From Quatrionicoccus australiensis (GTDB taxonomy: Bacteria; Pseudomonadota; Gammaproteobacteria; Burkholderiales; Rhodocyclaceae), in contig NZ_CP075188.1 of the NCBI RefSeq assembly GCF_020510525.1, forward strand, positions 3,038,001-3,102,000: 64,000 nucleotides of DNA. Reading direction: 5' to 3'. This document shows positions 7,660-17,363 of this stretch, one piece after another. A program made the position numbers and the translations under genes. The notes beneath the pieces were generated by a model, which saw only the letters and a list, made by a program, of their open reading frames with translations, made no database searches and was not told the DNA's origin. Each line of letters starts with the position of its first letter. Position 1 is the stretch's first letter.

Positions 7660-9519
7660 ATGCATCAACGTCAAGCGCTGCCGGCACTTACCGTCGCCGC
7701 TATCGGGGTCGTTTTCGGCGACATCGGTACCAGCCCGCTCTATGCCCTAAAAGAAATTTTCAACGGCCATCACCCGATTCCGGTCACTCCGGAAAATATT
7801 CTCGGGGTTCTGTCGATGGTTTTCTGGTCGATCATCGTGCTGGTCACCATCAAGTACGTGGCGATCATCATGCGTGCCGACAACCGCGGCGAAGGCGGCT
7901 CGCTGGCGCTACTCGCGCTGGTCACCGAACGCGCCAAGAATCCGAAGCTGGCCTGGATCGTCACGCTGCTCGGCATCTTTGCGGCCGCCTTGTTCTACGG
8001 CGACAGCATGATCACGCCGGCCATTTCGGTGCTTTCCGCGGTGGAAGGGTTGGAAATCATCACGCCGACACTGAAGCCGTATGTGATCCCGATCACGCTC
8101 GCCATCCTGACCGGCCTGTTCGTCATCCAGAAGCGCGGTACCGGCACCGTCGGCATGTTCTTCGGCCCGGTCATGGTTGCCTGGTTCGGCATCCTCGGCG
8201 CGCTGGGCGTCATGCAGATCATTCAGAACCCGCATGTGCTGGAAGCCCTCAACCCGATCTTTGCGATCTATTTCATCGTCACCCATACCGGCCTCGCCTT
8301 CCTCGCGCTGGGTTCGGTCGTGCTCGCGGTCACCGGCGGCGAAGCGCTTTATACCGACATGGGCCACTTCGGCCGCTTCCCGATCCGCCTTGCCTGGTTC
8401 GGTTTCGTGATGCCGGCGCTGGTCCTCAACTATTTCGGCCAGGGCGCGCTGCTGCTGGTCGAACCGGAGGCGATCGCCAGCCCGTTCTATCACCTGGCGC
8501 CGGACTGGGCCATCGTGCCGATGGTCTTCCTCGCCACCATGGCCACCGTGATCGCTTCGCAGGCGGTCATCTCGGGCGCCTTCTCGGTGGCTCGCCAGTC
8601 GATCCAGATGGGTCTGCTGCCGCGCATGCAGATCATCCACACTTCAGGCATGGAAGAAGGCCAGATCTATGTGCCCTTCACCAACTGGTCGCTCTACCTC
8701 GCGGTCGTCGCGCTGGTCATCGGCTTCAAGAATTCCTCCAACCTGGCTGCCGCCTACGGCATTGCCGTTACCGGCACGATGCTGATCGACACCATCCTGG
8801 TCGCCTTCGTGATGCTGCTGATGTGGAAATGGAACAAGGTGGTGATCGTTCTCGTCGCCGGCTCGCTGCTTGCCGTCGATATCGCCTTCTTCGCCGCCAA
8901 CGCGATCAAGATCCCCGAGGGCGGCTGGTTCCCGCTCGCCATGGGCCTCGTCTCCTTCACCGTGCTGACCACCTGGCGGCGCGGCCGCAAGCTGGTGTCG
9001 GAAGAAATGGCCAAGCAGAGCATCCCGATGGATGACTTCCTGCACTCCATCGACGACGTACATCGCATCCAGGGCACGGCCATTTTCATGACCAGCGCCA
9101 AGGACGGCGTACCGCCCGCCCTGCTGCACAATCTCAAGCACAACCAGGTCCTGCATGAGCGGGTCGTGCTGGTCACCGTGCAAACCATGGCCACGCCGCA
9201 CGTCAACGACATGGACCGCATCTACCTGCACGACATGCACAAGGGCTTCAAGCGTCTGATCATCCGTTACGGCTTCATGGAAAGCCCGGACGTGCCGGGC
9301 GCGCTGGAGCAGTGCAAGCGCTTCGGCGAGCGTTTCGACCTGATGGAAACGACCTTCTACCTGTCGCGCGAAACCATCGTCCCCTCACTGGCCCGCAAAT
9401 TCAGCCCGCTACGCGGCCGCCTGTTTGCCGTGATGTCGAAAAACGCCACCAGCGCCAGCGACTTCTTCCACATTCCGAGCAACCGGGTGGTGGAGTTGGG
9501 GACGCAGCTGGTGATTTGA
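7660..9519 (+). CDS. kup: Kup-type potassium uptake protein
   Basis: 619 residues from the ATG at 7660, which follows AGGGGA by 4 bp; the open frame extends further up but has no supported start there. The N-terminus [24 protein letters not shown] is the hallmark of KUP/HAK/KT transporters, which import K+ with protons across the inner membrane. About 12 hydrophobic segments occupy residues 10-440, followed by a roughly 170-residue cytoplasmic C-terminal domain ([22 protein letters not shown]). Monocistronic, with its own terminator at 9541. Confidence 0.97.
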   Translation: MHQRQALPALTVAAIGVVFGDIGTSPLYALKEIFNGHHPIPVTPENILGVLSMVFWSIIVLVTIKYVAIIMRADNRGEGGSLALLALVTERAKNPKLAWIVTLLGIFAAALFYGDSMITPAISVLSAVEGLEIITPTLKPYVIPITLAILTGLFVIQKRGTGTVGMFFGPVMVAWFGILGALGVMQIIQNPHVLEALNPIFAIYFIVTHTGLAFLALGSVVLAVTGGEALYTDMGHFGRFPIRLAWFGFVMPALVLNYFGQGALLLVEPEAIASPFYHLAPDWAIVPMVFLATMATVIASQAVISGAFSVARQSIQMGLLPRMQIIHTSGMEEGQIYVPFTNWSLYLAVVALVIGFKNSSNLAAAYGIAVTGTMLIDTILVAFVMLLMWKWNKVVIVLVAGSLLAVDIAFFAANAIKIPEGGWFPLAMGLVSFTVLTTWRRGRKLVSEEMAKQSIPMDDFLHSIDDVHRIQGTAIFMTSAKDGVPPALLHNLKHNQVLHERVVLVTVQTMATPHVNDMDRIYLHDMHKGFKRLIIRYGFMESPDVPGALEQCKRFGERFDLMETTFYLSRETIVPSLARKFSPLRGRLFAVMSKNATSASDFFHIPSNRVVELGTQLVI

Positions 9520-9540
9520 TCGAGGAATTCACTGCCAATA

Positions 9541-9569
9541 AAAAAGCCGGGGCATTTCCCGGCTTTTTT
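9541..9569 (+). terminator. Rho-independent terminator after kup
   Basis: AAAAAGCCGGG (9541-9551), loop GCATTT, then CCCGGCTTTTTT: an 11-bp stem with a T-tract, about 20 bp after the kup stop. The A-run on the left side could make it work in both directions. Confidence 0.9.
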
Positions 9570-9664
9570 ATTATGAACCACGGGGAAAATTATTTAGCAT
9601 TCGCAAACTTGAGTAGAGGACATAGGTAACATGAACCGTTTCCTCTTACTCTCACCCAAAATTT

Positions 9665-10297
9665 ATGAGCAACGATCGCCTAAGCGAGTGGGTATCGACC
9701 GTCGACGACAACCTATCAGCAAAGCTTAAGGAAGCTTCGTTGCTCTCTTATGCAAACGCCTGCTCACTTCTAGATGACGCAGCTACGCTGTACTCGGCAA
9801 ATCGCTTTCCGAGGGCGGCCGCCTTAGCAATTCTGGCGGAAGAGGAATTCTCAAAGTCCTTTGTGTTGTGCGTTTCAGTTCAAGAAAAACGCTGGGATTC
9901 GGCATTACTCAGAGGACTGCGTGACCACGCCCCAAAGCAGGCAATCGCAAAAGCCATGCGCACCTACGCCGAATGGGTAAAAATTAATGAGCAGCGAGTC
10001 GCGGCCATGAACCAATACAGCCTCATACCTGCCCTCTCATCTCGTATACCGACGGATGAGGAAATGAGTGAAATGTTCGAGGAAATCAAGACAACACACA
10101 TCAAACGTCGCTCCAAAGACAGGCAGAAACAAAATTTTTTGTATGTCGCAATTGCTCGAGACGGAAGTACTAGCAATAACCCATCTTCCACCACAAAGGA
10201 TGAATCGAAGAGTCACTTGGATAGCACCCAAGAGTTCAAACTGATTTCCGAGCACATGCTATCGCATACGATCTCTGGCTTTAAACCCCGCCCATAG
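9665..10297 (+). CDS. AbiV-like abortive infection protein
   Basis: 210 residues. The first 80 residues match the AbiV pattern: ASLLSYANACSLLDDAATLY, then RFPRAAALAILAEEEFSKSFVL, i.e. paired helices with the A-LA-EE-F-K signature. Family members block phage multiplication after infection (AbiV of Lactococcus). The C-terminal 80 residues are polar and probably disordered. Base composition is visibly AT-richer than the flanking genes, and codons such as tta, ata and aga are used more, which suggests recent acquisition. No ribosome binding site precedes the ATG; a good one precedes an out-of-frame ATG at 9631. It stands alone between the kup terminator and a minus-strand exporter operon. Confidence 0.75.
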   Translation: MSNDRLSEWVSTVDDNLSAKLKEASLLSYANACSLLDDAATLYSANRFPRAAALAILAEEEFSKSFVLCVSVQEKRWDSALLRGLRDHAPKQAIAKAMRTYAEWVKINEQRVAAMNQYSLIPALSSRIPTDEEMSEMFEEIKTTHIKRRSKDRQKQNFLYVAIARDGSTSNNPSSTTKDESKSHLDSTQEFKLISEHMLSHTISGFKPRP

Positions 10298-10332
10298 CAA
10301 GCCTCTGATCAAAGGGCAACACCAAGCCTCTG
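10298..10332 (+). repeat. Short direct repeat CAAGCCTCTG after the AbiV gene
   Basis: CAAGCCTCTG occurs at 10298-10307 and 10323-10332, right after the AbiV stop. It may mark an old insertion or rearrangement edge, but 10 bp is short. Confidence 0.35.
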
Positions 10333-10393
10333 CCCGTTACACCCCACTGCTTAGCAATACGCTTCGGTCAAATACAAGCCTGCGCCCCCATCC

Positions 10394-11614
<1,221 letters not shown>

Positions 11615-11644
11615 GAGCGCTCCGCTGCGAATTGGTTTTTGCCG

Positions 11645-11670
11645 TTTTTGCGCGGTCGACCGTCAAAAAA
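11645..11670 (-). other. Palindrome with GCGGTCGACCG core between ATPase and permease genes
   Basis: TTTTTG and AAAAAA flank the palindromic core CGGTCGACCG, giving a symmetric stem with a small bubble and T-tracts on both strands. It could attenuate transcription into the permease, and it is one of the recurrent GCGGTCGAC copies in this window. Confidence 0.5.
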
Positions 11671-11693
11671 GGCCAATTTTCGCGACACGTTGA

Positions 11694-12392
11694 TCATGCC
11701 GCCGCTCCGGTCAGGTGGTCGTTGATGATCTGGCCGTCGAGGAAGCGCACCTGGCGCTTGGCGTGTTCGGCGATGTCCGGTTCGTGCGTGACGAGCACAA
11801 TGGTGATGCCTTCGCCGTTGAGTTCGCCGAACAGGCGCATGATTTCCTCGCTGGTATGGCTGTCGAGATTGCCGGTCGGCTCGTCGGCGAGAATCAGGCG
11901 CGGCTTGTTGACCAGGGCGCGGGCAATCGCGACGCGCTGCTGCTGGCCGCCGGAAATCTGGTTGGGGCGCGACTCGGCGTATTTTTCCAGGCCGACCCGG
12001 GCCAGCATCTCGCGCGCCGCACGCCGCCGCGTTTCCTTGTCGACGCCGGCATAGACCAGCGGCAGCGCGACGTTGTCCTGCAGGCTCATGCGCGGCAGCA
12101 GGTTGAAGCCCTGGAAGACGAAACCCAGCGTGCGGTTGCGCAGTTGCGCCAGGGCGTCCTTTTCCAGGTGCGCAACGTTCTCGCCGGCAAGGAAATAGTC
12201 GCCCATGCTCGGCTGGTCGAGGCAGCCGAGCAGGTTCATGAAGGTGGACTTGCCGGAGCCGGACGGCCCCATGATGGCGATGTACTCGCCCGGCCGCACC
12301 TCGAGATCGACGCCCTTGAGCGCCGGAAACAGGCCGGCCGCCGTGACGTAGGACTTGCCCAGGCCGACCACCCGGATGACCGCATCGCTCAT
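11694..12392 (-). CDS. ABC transporter ATP-binding protein (MacB/LolD type)
   Basis: 232 residues. Walker [10 protein letters not shown] (about residue 41), Q-loop in [19 protein letters not shown] signature [15 protein letters not shown], Walker [15 protein letters not shown] and the switch histidine in VLVTHEPD are all intact. The LFALKGV-like N-terminus and the short LolD/MacB form match exporters driven with FtsX-type permeases. Its start overlaps the adaptor's stop by one base (TGATG), implying translational coupling. Confidence 0.95.
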   Translation of the reverse strand: MSDAVIRVVGLGKSYVTAAGLFPALKGVDLEVRPGEYIAIMGPSGSGKSTFMNLLGCLDQPSMGDYFLAGENVAHLEKDALAQLRNRTLGFVFQGFNLLPRMSLQDNVALPLVYAGVDKETRRRAAREMLARVGLEKYAESRPNQISGGQQQRVAIARALVNKPRLILADEPTGNLDSHTSEEIMRLFGELNGEGITIVLVTHEPDIAEHAKRQVRFLDGQIINDHLTGAAA

Positions 12393-13609
12393 CAGAACAT
12401 CCGCATGCCGACGCTGGACGGCGGCTTGCCGCTGCTGCCGTTCTCGCCGAGCACGATGCGGTCGCCTTCCTTGAGTTCGCCGCCGACGACTTCGGTATTG
12501 CGGTTGTCGGTAATGCCGAGCTGGACGCTGACCGGTTTGATTTCATCGCCTTCCAGCACGTAGACCGTACCGCTCTGGCCGTCGCGCTTCTTGCCTTTCT
12601 TCTCGCCCGGCGCGCCCGCCGGCGGCGAGCCCGGCGCAGCGGTCGACGCCGTTTTCTGGCCATTTTCCGGTTTCTTGTCGGCCGCATCGGCCGGCTTGAA
12701 ACGCAGCGCGGCATTCGGCACGAGCAGCACCTTCTCGCGCTTCTGCACGGCGATATTGACGTAGGCAGTCATGCCCGGCAGCAGCACCAGTTCCGGGTTC
12801 GCGACATTGACGCGGACGTTGTAGGTAACGACGTTCTGCTGGTTGGTCGGGTTGAGGCGGATCTGCTGCACTTCGCCAGTGAAATTGCGGCTCGGGAAGG
12901 CGTCGACCGTAAAGCGCGCCTTCTGCCCTTCGCGCAGGTTGCCGATGTCGGCTTCGGCAAAACTGGTGTCGATGCGCATGTCGGAAAGATCCTGCGCGAT
13001 CTTGATCAGCACCGGCGTCTGGAAGCTGGCGGCGACCGTCTGGCCGAGATCGACGACACGATCGACGACAACGCCGGTGACCGGCGAGCGTATCGTCGTG
13101 TTGCCGTGATTGACCCGGTCCTTCTCCAGTTGCGCCCGCGCCAGCGCCTGTTGCGCGGTCGCCGACTTGAGCGACTGCAAGGACTGCTGGTATTCCTGCT
13201 TCGAGACGTACTCCTGTGCGAACAGCGTCTTCATGCGCGCCTCGTTGGCCTGCGCCAGTTCGAGCGCCGCACCGGCATTGGCGAGATTGGCCTCGCTCTG
13301 CCTGACCTGGGCGCTGAGCAGCGCATCGTCAAGTTCGAGCAGCGGCTGGCCCTTCTCGACCTTGTCGTTGAAATCGACGTAGAGCTTCTTGACCGTACCC
13401 GAAACCTGCGTACCAACGCTGACCAGCACGACCGGGTTGAGCGTGCCGTTGGCCGACACCGTCTGCGTCACGTCGCCCTTTTCGACCGTGCCGAGCTTGT
13501 AGCGCTGCTCCGGGTTCTGCGCCGCGCGCTGGTTGGCGTACCAGATGCCGCCGCCGATCAGGCCGGCCAGCACGGTGGTCGCGAGGATGATCTTGCCGAT
13601 ACGTTTCAT
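12392..13609 (-). CDS. MacA-like periplasmic adaptor (HlyD/RND type)
   Basis: 405 residues. A single N-terminal membrane segment (ILATTVLAGLIGGGIWYANQ) is followed by the first half of a lipoyl domain (VSANGTLNPVVLVSVGTQVSG), a long helical hairpin (about 95-175), the second lipoyl half (TIRSPVTGVVVDRVVDLGQTV), then beta-barrel and membrane-proximal domains. It bridges the inner-membrane ABC pump to the TolC-like duct. A Pro/Gly/Lys-rich insertion at about residues 310-345 is a flexible linker and carries one AGCGGTCGAC copy. Overlaps the upstream TolC-like gene by four bases. Confidence 0.93.
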   Translation of the reverse strand: MKRIGKIILATTVLAGLIGGGIWYANQRAAQNPEQRYKLGTVEKGDVTQTVSANGTLNPVVLVSVGTQVSGTVKKLYVDFNDKVEKGQPLLELDDALLSAQVRQSEANLANAGAALELAQANEARMKTLFAQEYVSKQEYQQSLQSLKSATAQQALARAQLEKDRVNHGNTTIRSPVTGVVVDRVVDLGQTVAASFQTPVLIKIAQDLSDMRIDTSFAEADIGNLREGQKARFTVDAFPSRNFTGEVQQIRLNPTNQQNVVTYNVRVNVANPELVLLPGMTAYVNIAVQKREKVLLVPNAALRFKPADAADKKPENGQKTASTAAPGSPPAGAPGEKKGKKRDGQSGTVYVLEGDEIKPVSVQLGITDNRNTEVVGGELKEGDRIVLGENGSSGKPPSSVGMRMF

Positions 13610-15006
13610 GGTCTTCCTTCAACTGCCGCCGAACCTTGCAGCAGCGTGTAATCCAGGGCGCCCATGGCTTGTGCCAGGGAAGCGCGATAAACATTCCAGT
13701 CCAGCGTCGCCTGGATGCGTTGCAGACGGGCGCTGGCCAGCGCGCTCTGCGCCGTCAGCAGGTCGAGCACGGTGCCGACGCCGGCCTTGTAGCGGCCAAG
13801 CGCGACGCGTTCCGACTGCTCGGCACTGGCGACCAGATCGCTCGTGGTGAGCAGGCTCTGCGTCGCCGTGGTCAGGCTCTGGTAGGCCTTCCAGACATCG
13901 AGCGCGATCTGCGCATTGAGGCGGTCACGCTGTGCCGCCCGGGCGTCGGCCTGGGCCGCCGCCGAACGCACGCTGTAGGTGGTCTGGAAACCGGTGAATA
14001 AAGGCACGTTGACCGTCAGGCCGATGTTGCCGCCCTGCGTCACGACGCCGCCGACGTCCTGCCAGGTCGGGCCGGTCGCCAGGCTCACGGTCGGCCGGCC
14101 GAGCGCACGCGCGTAGCCGACATTGGCCTCGGCGGCGCGGAACTGCGCCTCGGCCGCCTTGAGATCGGGACGGCGGGCGCGCGCCTCGGCGATCAGCGCG
14201 TCGACATCCTTCTGGAAGGCCGTTTCCGGCGCCAGGGCAGGCAGCGCGGCGAGAACGATTTTCTGTTGCGCATCGAAACCGAGCGCATTGGCCAGCGCGC
14301 CCTGCGCATTGCGCGCGTCGCCCTCGGCCCGGATGCGGTTGAGGGTGGCCTGCGCCAGGGCCGTCTTCGCCTGCAGGCGGTCGGCCGGGGTGCCGGCACC
14401 CACCTGGTAACGCGAGTCGGCCGCCTTGAAGGCTTCGCTGGCGGCACGCTCGGCCTCGCCGGCGGAAAACACCGCCGCCTGCGTCGCCTGCGCCGTGTAG
14501 TAGGTCTGCAACGCGGCGAGGAAGAGGCTTTGCACCGTCGCGTCCTGCGTTGCCAGCGCGGCGTTGAGCAACTGGCGGGCGTAATCGACATTGGCCGAAC
14601 GCTGGCCGAAATCGAAAAGCAGCCAGGACAGGGTCAGGGCAGCGGAATTCTGGTTGTAGTCGCGCGCCTCGGTAAAAATCCGGCTGGCGCTCGCCTTGCC
14701 CGTGACACCCGGCAGCCAGGCTGACTGCGCGACGCCGAGCTGCGCCGCCTGGGCGCGGCTGTTGGCCCATATTTCGCGCGTCTGCGGATTGTTGCAAAGC
14801 GCCAGATCGACCGCGTCGATGGCAGCCAGCGCCGTCGCCGGCAGATCAGTCGCGCAAGGCGCGCCGCCGACCCGGCCGGCCAGCATCGGCGAAGGCTTGA
14901 GCGGCAACAAGGCATCGGTTGCAAACGGATCATCCAGCCCTGCCGCCGATGCCGGCGTGGCAAGAGAAAGCAGGAAGGCAGGCAGCAGAAGGGGAATGAA
15001 TCGCAT
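13606..15006 (-). CDS. TolC-family outer membrane efflux protein
   Basis: 466 residues from the ATG at 15006, which gives a clean signal peptide ([21 protein letters not shown]). Frames further upstream lack a plausible start. Two outer-membrane-efflux repeats are seen, each with paired long helices ([20 protein letters not shown] ... [36 protein letters not shown] ... [15 protein letters not shown]), as in TolC trimers. First gene of the four-gene export operon, with an ATGA overlap to the adaptor. The promoter should lie in 15007-15102, shared with the divergent pyrD. Confidence 0.92.
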   Translation of the reverse strand: MRFIPLLLPAFLLSLATPASAAGLDDPFATDALLPLKPSPMLAGRVGGAPCATDLPATALAAIDAVDLALCNNPQTREIWANSRAQAAQLGVAQSAWLPGVTGKASASRIFTEARDYNQNSAALTLSWLLFDFGQRSANVDYARQLLNAALATQDATVQSLFLAALQTYYTAQATQAAVFSAGEAERAASEAFKAADSRYQVGAGTPADRLQAKTALAQATLNRIRAEGDARNAQGALANALGFDAQQKIVLAALPALAPETAFQKDVDALIAEARARRPDLKAAEAQFRAAEANVGYARALGRPTVSLATGPTWQDVGGVVTQGGNIGLTVNVPLFTGFQTTYSVRSAAAQADARAAQRDRLNAQIALDVWKAYQSLTTATQSLLTTSDLVASAEQSERVALGRYKAGVGTVLDLLTAQSALASARLQRIQATLDWNVYRASLAQAMGALDYTLLQGSAAVEGRP

Positions 15007-15102
15007 GCCGGCCAGTTTACCTCCCCTTGCGCCATAAAATCTGTTTCCGTTTGTTTCCGTACGCTGCCGCCAAGCCACCGCCTTGCGGTAAAATCGCGGG
15101 CT

Positions 15103-16146
15103 ATGCTCTATCCCATCCTGCGCAAATTCTTTTTCTCCCTCGACGCCGAAACCGCTCACGGTATCGGCATGAGCGGCATCTCCTTCCTCGGCGCCACCGG
15201 CCTGTCCGGGCTGCTTGCCAAACCGGTCGCCGCCGATCCGGTCGAAGTCATGGGCCTCAAGTTTCCCAACCGGGTCGGCCTCGCCGCCGGACTGGACAAG
15301 AACGGCGACTACATCGACGGCCTGGCAGCACTGGGCTTCGGTTCCATCGAAATCGGCACGATCACGCCACGGCCGCAGGACGGCAACCCGAAACCGCGCA
15401 TGTTCCGCGTCCCGGAGGCGCAGGGCATCATCAACCGCATGGGCTTCAACAATGCCGGCGTCGACAAGCTGCTCGCCAATGTACGCGCCGCCGAATTCCC
15501 GAAAAAGGGCGGCATCCTCGGCATCAACATCGGCAAGAACGCCACGACGCCGATCGACCAGGCCGCCAACGACTACCTGATCTGCCTGGAAAAGGTTTAC
15601 AACGACGCCAGCTACATCACCGTCAATATCTCCTCGCCGAACACCAAGAACCTGCGCGAACTGCAGAAGGATGACGCCCTAGACGACCTGCTGGCGCAAC
15701 TCAAGGCGAAGCAGGAGCAACTGGTGCAGAACTACGGCAAATATGTGCCGATGGCGCTGAAAATCGCGCCCGATCTCGATGATGTCCAGATCACCGCGAT
15801 TGCCGATGCGCTGCGCCGGCACCGCATGGACGGCGTGATCGCCACCAACACCACGTTGTCGCGCGAAGGCGTCGAAAACCTGCCGAACGGCAACGAAACC
15901 GGCGGCCTTTCCGGCGCGCCGGTCTTCAAGAAGTCGACCGAAGTACTCAGAAAGCTCTCAGTCGCGCTGGCCGGCGAACTGCCGATCATCGGCGTCGGCG
16001 GCATCCTGAGCGGCCAGGACGCCGTCGCCAAGATCGAGGCCGGTGCCAGCCTGGTCCAGGTGTACAGCGGTTTTATCTATCGCGGACCGGAGCTGGTCAG
16101 CGAAACGGCGGCTGCCCTGGCCAGACTTCAGAAGAAATCCTTATAA
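15103..16146 (+). CDS. pyrD: Quinone-dependent dihydroorotate dehydrogenase (class 2)
   Basis: 347 residues, the normal length for membrane-associated class 2 enzymes. It oxidises dihydroorotate to orotate in pyrimidine synthesis and passes electrons to quinone. The N-terminal helical pair ([19 protein letters not shown]) binds the membrane and quinone. FMN-binding segments are visible ([34 protein letters not shown], and [11 protein letters not shown] near the end), with the catalytic serine in [13 protein letters not shown] possible -10 (TAAAAT) lies 8-13 bp before the ATG. Not obviously part of the rnf operon, which has its own promoter. Confidence 0.97.
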   Translation: MLYPILRKFFFSLDAETAHGIGMSGISFLGATGLSGLLAKPVAADPVEVMGLKFPNRVGLAAGLDKNGDYIDGLAALGFGSIEIGTITPRPQDGNPKPRMFRVPEAQGIINRMGFNNAGVDKLLANVRAAEFPKKGGILGINIGKNATTPIDQAANDYLICLEKVYNDASYITVNISSPNTKNLRELQKDDALDDLLAQLKAKQEQLVQNYGKYVPMALKIAPDLDDVQITAIADALRRHRMDGVIATNTTLSREGVENLPNGNETGGLSGAPVFKKSTEVLRKLSVALAGELPIIGVGGILSGQDAVAKIEAGASLVQVYSGFIYRGPELVSETAAALARLQKKSL

Positions 16147-16165
16147 GACCCTGCCCGGCACGCGG

Positions 16166-16194
16166 TTGTCCGCGCGCCGGCAAAGCCCGATAAT
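16166..16194 (+). promoter_or_regulatory. Predicted sigma-70 promoter of the rnf operon
   Basis: TTGTCC (16166-16171), 17-bp spacer, GATAAT (16189-16194). The start point would be near 16201, 18 bp before rnfA. Confidence 0.5.
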
Positions 16195-16218
16195 GCGTGC
16201 TTCACGCCCAGAAAAATC

Positions 16219-16803
16219 ATGAGCCACTACCTATTCATCCTCGTCGGCGCGGTGCTGGTCAACAACGTCGTCCTGGTGAAAATCCTCGGCCTCTGCCCCT
16301 TCATGGGCGTTTCCAAGAAACTGGAAACCGCTTACGGCATGGGCGCCGCGACCACTTTCGTGCTGACCGTGGCGACCGGTGCCAGCTACATCATCGATCA
16401 CTTCCTGCTCATGCCTTTCGGGCTGGAATATCTGCGCACGCTGTCCTTCATCGTCACCATCGCCGCCATCGTCCAGCTGACCGAAATGGTCATCGCCAAG
16501 ACCTCGCCGGCCCTGCAGCAGACGCTGGGCATCTACCTGCCGCTGATCACCACCAACTGCGCCGTGCTCGGCGTGCCGCTGATCAACATCTCGAACGGCT
16601 ACAACTTCGTCGATTCGCTGCTCTTCGGTGCCGGCAGCGCCGTCGGCTTCTCGCTGGTGCTGATTCTCTTCGCCGGCATCCGCGAACGCATTGAAGGCGC
16701 CGATGTGCCCATCCACTTCCGTGGCGTTGCCATCGCCATGGTCACCGCCGGCCTGATGGCGCTCGCTTTCATGGGCTTCGCCGGCCTGGACAAGTACCAA
16801 TAA
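16219..16803 (+). CDS. rnfA: Rnf electron transport complex subunit A
   Basis: 194 residues with six hydrophobic segments. [22 protein letters not shown] and [18 protein letters not shown] are family signatures; the two conserved cysteines bind the [2Fe-2S] cluster shared with RnfE inside the membrane. Rnf couples electron flow between ferredoxin and NAD+ to ion transport, or runs in reverse to supply reduced ferredoxin for nitrogenase or SoxR reduction. First gene of rnfABCDGE; its stop overlaps rnfB by one base (TAATG). Confidence 0.96.
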   Translation: MSHYLFILVGAVLVNNVVLVKILGLCPFMGVSKKLETAYGMGAATTFVLTVATGASYIIDHFLLMPFGLEYLRTLSFIVTIAAIVQLTEMVIAKTSPALQQTLGIYLPLITTNCAVLGVPLINISNGYNFVDSLLFGAGSAVGFSLVLILFAGIRERIEGADVPIHFRGVAIAMVTAGLMALAFMGFAGLDKYQ

Positions 16804-17363
16804 TGGACATCCTGCTCGCCATCGCCATCATGGCCCTCGGCGCCGTCGTGCTCGGCGCCCTGCTCGGCTTTGCCTCGATCAAGTTCAAGGTCGAGGGCGA
16901 CCCGCTGATCGAGAAGATCGAAGCCATCCTGCCGCAGACCCAGTGCGGCCAGTGCGGCTACCCGGGCTGCAAGCCCTACGCCGAAGCCATCGCCAATGGC
17001 GATGAAATCAACAAGTGCCCGCCGGGCGGCACGGAAGGCGTGCAGCGCCTGGCCGACCTGCTCGGCCGCGAGGTCAAGCCGCTCGACGCCGAGGAAAAGC
17101 CGAAGTCGGTCGCCATCATCGACGAGAACACCTGCATCGGCTGCACGCTGTGCATCCAGGCCTGCCCGGTCGACGCCATTGTCGGTGCCGCCAAGCAGAT
17201 GCATACCATCATCGCGCCACTGTGTACCGGCTGCGAACTCTGCCTGCCGCCCTGCCCGGTCGAATGCATCCGGATCGAGCCGATCGGCGAAAACATCGAC
17301 AACTGGAAGTGGAAATATCCGGTCGTTGAAATCAAGGCTGCGGCCACCCAAAAGGCCGCCTGA
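16803..17363 (+). CDS. rnfB: Rnf complex iron-sulfur subunit B
   Basis: 186 residues. An N-terminal membrane helix (about 4-24) is followed by the four-cysteine Fe-S domain ([18 protein letters not shown] and the later KCPPGG), then two ferredoxin-type [4Fe-4S] motifs ([12 protein letters not shown] and [12 protein letters not shown]). RnfB is the entry point for electrons from ferredoxin. Coupled at both ends: one-base overlap with rnfA and the rnfC start at its stop codon (TGATG). Confidence 0.96.
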   Translation: MDILLAIAIMALGAVVLGALLGFASIKFKVEGDPLIEKIEAILPQTQCGQCGYPGCKPYAEAIANGDEINKCPPGGTEGVQRLADLLGREVKPLDAEEKPKSVAIIDENTCIGCTLCIQACPVDAIVGAAKQMHTIIAPLCTGCELCLPPCPVECIRIEPIGENIDNWKWKYPVVEIKAAATQKAA

